Of a stretch of DNA of 64,000 nt, positions 13,601 to 19,600 are shown piece after piece. A model generated the notes under the pieces. That model was not told the DNA's origin. It worked only from the letters and a program-made list of their open reading frames with translations, and did no database searches. The DNA is from Sthenelais limicola. Its lineage: Eukaryota > Annelida > Polychaeta > Phyllodocida > Sigalionidae. Positions within the stretch are counted from its first letter, which is position 1. The number at the start of each line of letters is the position of its first letter. The position numbers and the translations under genes are program-made. The DNA lies in the NCBI GenBank assembly GCA_942159475.1, contig OW804100.1, positions 11,592,646 through 11,656,645 of the forward strand. Direction: 5' to 3'.

Positions 13601-16600
13601 TATGCATGCACACCGTCACACAACTTTTATTTTGAGGACTGCTATATTGTGAAATGGTAGTCAAATGTCATCTTCAACGCCTAAAGCCTGGCTTGGTTCT
13701 TGAACCCAATAATATACTGGGTTCTAGAGGTTCTAGAAACAATGTAGTAGAGCTAGCGTATATCAATGAATATTAATGGTAATCAGATATATATAATTAT
13801 AGCCTTTAAGGCTAACCATTTGTCAACAAGCTGTTTATTCAGAAAACATGGTATTATATAAGAAGTTGGTCCAGGTGTGTCCCTATGGTTACCTGAGTCA
13901 TGTGACTATTATCCAATGGTAATTAAAATGGTAATAGAGTTGATCACATGTACCAATTGTATAAGGTTATGGTTTAGACCAATACGAAGTAAGGTTACTT
14001 TCGGTCACATGGACCAATTGTACATAGAGTAGGATCAAGCTAGGTACCCTGTCCGTGCATAATTAATCTATTGTTATGCTTGGGGGTTATTTACTGGTTG
14101 GACACACCTGGACATGAATAATTGATTATAAACGTTAATTTACATGAGTTATAAAGGTTCATGTTTCACATTAAGCTACATTAATATTCCTATTCATAAT
14201 CATATTGATTCCCCTACGAAAATCACTAATGGTGTGAGAGGGGGCTTGTCGCCTATGTTCTGAATAAAAACGTTTCCAAAAAAAAATTCATAATTGTTAC
14301 ACAATGTTATTAATCAAGAATTAACAACACATGCGGAATAATCACGGTGACACCACTGCCTTCAAATAACATGTGTACATGCCAGAAGATGCTGCAGGGC
14401 TGTTGTTGAGTTAAGGAATTCATGGAATTCCTAGCCATTGGACGGGAGCGCAGCCTAGCTGTTCCCTCTAAGTCCCATAAGGCACCAGACCCATAAGGCA
14501 CCACTCCAGGCTACACTCACAGCCCTCGCCCTCTCTCCACTCCGGGCAGCTCAAGCAGCAACACGTGCTTGACAACTAGCTAAGTTTTTTCTAGCGGAAT
14601 TGGCCTTTAAAATGGCCAATACTCGCCGAAATCACAGAAAAGTTACCATCGAAGACGTAATAGACTCTGAGGATGATGTGCAACAATCAGGGGAACCTAT
14701 TCCCCCTCAGTCACCTACTCAGGAAGAAAATACGGAGCAAAGAGAAAGCGCGACCGAAATTCCTAAGAAGAGCAAAGGACGCCCAGGCCCAAAGCCCAAG
14801 CCAAAGCCTGCCTCCCACTCGAATAACGCACCTAAAAAGTCACCCAAAAAGGTGGTATCTAAGAAGACAGCGCCTGTTGTAAAGCAAAAGAAGACACCAG
14901 CCAAGTCCCCCAAAAAATACAGGAAAACTAAAAAAGAACAAGAAAAGGATAACACCTACCAACTCATGGCTGACGCGTTTACCAAGCTATGTAGAACCGT
15001 GGGAAACAAGAATGGCCTGCCTGGGACACGGGAGGAGGACGATGACCTGACCGCGACCTCTCCTGAGGTCGCCCCCGAGTCGACGACAGCTGAACGGGTC
15101 ACCGCCCGGTCAAGGCGTCGGGCTCCTCCGCCTGCTACCTCATCATCATCGTCTTCCCAGGAATCGAGTAGCTCGGCGCTCTCATCAGACTCAGATTCGG
15201 AGCCTGAGATCTACACTAGGCACCGGCCTAAAAGCAAGAAGAAGAAAAAGTCACATTCCAAAAAATACACTGATTCGAGCGATGACTTCGTGGACAAGCC
15301 GTCTTGGTCACGAGGAAGGAAGAGAAAACGAGCGTGTAAGTGTGATAATGACAACAAAACCAACCTGCACAGTCGCAACCCCGCCCACTCATGGCACACG
15401 AGGGGCCCCGCCCACTCTTCCTCCTCATCGTCCAGCGAGTCTTCCGATGACTCTCTGCCTAACCCAAGGAACCTCAAAAGGAAATACAAAAGATCCACCA
15501 TGGTTAGGAAAGCCATGAGGCTCCAGTATGCTTCTACGACAGATAAAAAAGGTAGGGCCCTACCTTTCGAGGCTCCTGAGACCTCTCTCCCCCCCGATAT
15601 GGCCAGCCGGATTAAAGATGCCAAGAGAGAGCTCACCATGCAGGAGTACACCTGCGGCTTCGCAAGGATGCTTATGAGCACAGTGCCAGAAGAATCTAAA
15701 TTGTGGTTTAAATTACAGCATCTTGCTAATATGGCTGAGGATGCGTCCGTGCGCGAGTGGCTACACACTCACGCATGGACAAAGGCATGTTTTGATCTAG
15801 TGCTTCACCGTCAAGCAAGGTGGCAGGATACAGCCACCTTTGCAGAATATCGTTCAAAACTCGCCTGGTGCCCTGGAAATATCGCAAAAACCTCCGCCTC
15901 TTCTGTTGAAAGAGCCCCATGCCCCGCATATAACATGGATACGTGCAGCAAGACATCTCCGCATCTGTCAGGCGAGGTAACCCTGGTCCAGGCCTGCGGC
16001 TACTGTTTTTACGCTATCAAAGGCAGGGAGAACAGCCATCCAGTCAAGGACTGCAACAACAAGAAAGCCGCTCAATCCAAAATGCATAGTGATTCAGGCT
16101 ACCCAAGGAAGCCTGGTGCATATAATAAAAAGAGCGGCAACGACACGATAAAAAACTAGTTCTCCAGTCGAGTCGCAGGGGAGAAAACACCATACCGCCC
16201 CCTGAATCGTGTCTGCTAGGCGAGGCCACTGAAAACTGTCATGGCCGCCCTAGGATCGACTCGGCCTTCCACATAGAAGTTCAGAACTGGAAAACAAAGC
16301 AATCAGACCATACACAGCATCAGGAACTTGACAATATCTCCGGATTAAGCAGTCAAAACTCCTACATGACTACACACTCGGGGCGAGACTCTCAGCGACA
16401 ACAAACAAGCAGTCTCTCCCCATCCAAAATCAAAACATTACAAGGGCCACGCCCAACCTCTCGCCCGCTGCGAGAACACAATGTTGACAGCCTCTCCGAG
16501 GTAAACAAACCGCCTCGGCCCCGCCCCCTTTCTACTCAGAACGGAACAACGACACAGCCTCCCCTCGAGTCTGAAGTGTTAAACGCCGAGGAAAGTATAC

Positions 16601-19600
16601 AATCAGATGGACTTACACACTTGTCATACCAGCAAGCCACTCAGGCACTGGATCAGTGCTCCCTGAGCATAACTAGTCAACAACAGGTAGGCCAAAACGC
16701 TTCCTTTGATGCATACCATGACTGGCCTGAACCTATCGAACAAATGCCCTCTGAGATGACTAAAATTTATAACTCAGTTAAGTTAACCAATGCCCCAAAC
16801 TGGCGCTCGGCCCGTCTCCCTATCAGGACAACACTCGCTACGGGAGTATGGCGGGCAGAGGCGACAGGCCACATAGACGATAAAATGATCATGGACGGCG
16901 TAAGATTCGGCTTCCCTATGCAGTACACTGGCGGTCCATCTAACCAGATACATATGCATAACCACATGTCTGCACAACAACACCCTGCACATGTCAACAA
17001 ATATATCGCAACTGAACTTACTCATGGTGCGCTGGCAGGCCCATTCAGCGTCCCACCATTCAACCCATGGTCCCATGTCAGCCCCATCATGACTAGACCG
17101 AAGAGCGATTTAAAAGAGAGAAGGATTATCGTCGATTTCTCCTACCCAGATGGAGGTATCAACAAGTTCATCACTAAGAACAGATATAATCTTGCCCCTG
17201 CTTACCACAACCTTCCTACGGTGGATCAGGCAGTGGAGCTGATAATAAAAAATCATGTGAAGTCATTGGCGGTCATCGACCTCTCGAGGGCCTACAGGCA
17301 TTTTCCTATCTGTCCCCTCGACTGGCCCCTCACCACCATCAGCGTCGAAGGGAAATACTACGTGGACAGGGTCCTTCCCTTCGGGGCTAGGGCCTCCGCA
17401 TTCATTATGCAGTCAGTAGCGATGTTTCTAGTAAGAGCCCTGCAGAAGAGAAAAATAACAGCCCTCATGTACCTTGACGACCTCCTGCTGCTTGGGGATG
17501 GCCCGGACACAGTCAGAGCCCACATGAAAACAGCCATAACTCTCTTCGGCGACCTGGGTCTAAAAGTGGCAGAGAAAAAGCTGCAAGGACCAGCATGCGC
17601 AGTTACATGGCTGGGAATAAACATCGATACTCACAACAACCTGCTGACCATTCCCCTGCAAAAAATACACGAGACACGCTCGTGTTTGGCCTCTCTCCTC
17701 CCCAAGAAAACCATAACAACCAACAACATGCAAAAGGTGGTGGGCAGAATAGCCCATGTCGCGAAAACAGTCACTCCAGCTAGACTGTTCATGCAGCGAC
17801 TGCTTGCAGCAATGAGGGCTGCAGCAGGTGGCGACATATACATCACACCACCAGTCAGGGCTGATGTTAAGTGGTTTCTTACATTCATGCACGCATTCAA
17901 TGGCAAGTCCATCTTTCCATCTCTCACCACGGTCGCCACAATATCAGCTGACGCTTGCATGGAAGGGGGAGGAGCAACTGACGGAAAGATGGCCTATACT
18001 TACACCTTCAACGACTCCACCAAGAAAGGTCTCTCAATTAACCATCTCGAAGCCCTCAACTGCCTGGCAGCAGCCAGGCTATTTACCAACCACCAGCATA
18101 GAGGAGGCGAGGTTTTAATAAATTGCGATAACACGGCAGCAGTTTATACATATGAAGGAGGGCGCGCCAGGGACAACACCCTTGGCGCATGTGCACGCGC
18201 ATTGTGGTTTCTCTCTCTGGCAATGGGGGTCACATTCCGGCTGGCTCATATACCCGGGAGGGAGATGGAGGTGGCAGACAGCCTCTCTAGAATGTGCCTT
18301 TCTCCCCTTGATTACCAAAAGGGGATCTCTACTGTTAAAACGAATGGGCTGGCGCTGGCCAAGGTCAACGACAGCCTATTCGACATATCTACATTCTTTT
18401 AAGGCAAGAAGATAGCGTCCCTGGCCAAAGCAGCCAAGAAGCGCCAGAAGCAGGCACACCGGCCGTCAACATCAGCCAACCGGGAGTCCGCTGCCAGGAC
18501 GTTCTTTTGCTTCTGTGCCTCGATAGAAGTTGAAGTCAAGGACATTAAACACCACCACGTATGCTGGTTTATTGAATATCTTGCCAGGCATACAAAGGTC
18601 CCCTCTACTATTAAGAACTCCATTACCAACATCAGAACGTTCTTTAGACTAGCAGGGCTGAACACATCAGCCCTATACCATGACAGAGTCAGCTTTGCCC
18701 TGAGAGGGACACAGCTTGCTCTACGACACGTCCCTAAACCCAAGAGGCCAGTAACACCTCAAATGCTAGCAAATATAGTCTCCAAGGCCCGCATCCTCGA
18801 CTATCCATCCCAGGCGAGGTTGGCCATACTACTCATGTTCTCTGGGATGCTGAGGCAGAGCAACCTCGCGCCGAAGCTCTCAGAGAACTTCGATCCAACC
18901 AGACAACTAACCAGGGGAGACCTGGAGCTAAAGGAGGACGGGGTTAAAATACATCTTAAGTGGTCGAAAACCATGCAATCCACAAAAGCCGCCACTCAGC
19001 TGTTTGTGCCATCTGCGGCAGCAGAGCAACTCTGCCTCAAAGCTGCTCTGCTGAACCGCGACAGAGACGCGCCCTTCATGGCCCCGGACGCGCCTCTCCT
19101 GTGTTTCCCCGACGGGAAGGCTCTCTCGCTAAGGTACCTAAACAAGCAGTGGGAGATCCTCATGAGGGCTCTAAAATACGACACGAAATCATTCTCCCTG
19201 CACAGTCTCAGGAGAGGCTGTGCCGCATTTGTTTACGGACAGGAGGGAGTTAAGGTCGATGATTTGAAGGCACATGGCACCTGGGCCTCGGACGCCTTCA
19301 GGTGCTACACCACTCCTTACTCTAAGAAAACGACCACAGTTCATACCGCACTTAAGGGCCTCGGCTCCCACCTCAGCCCTCTGGCTTAATTACAACACCT
19401 ATTAACTATTAACTTTTAAATTCCTCCGGTGAATATTGATATCTTATCCTCTTTATCATTGCAATTGTCTCTGTTGATATGTATATCTGTCATCCACATT
19501 ATAATCTATCTATGTCTTCTTATTGATGGGAATCAACCGACGTATACTATCTTGTCAAAACATCAGTGTTATTCCCTTCCTGCTCCACTATTAAGATAAT

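Noticed and set aside
15211..15768. 185-codon frame opposite the element 1 Gag
   Set aside because: Shadow of the biased Ser/Lys-rich Gag composition; no domain and wrong strand for the element.
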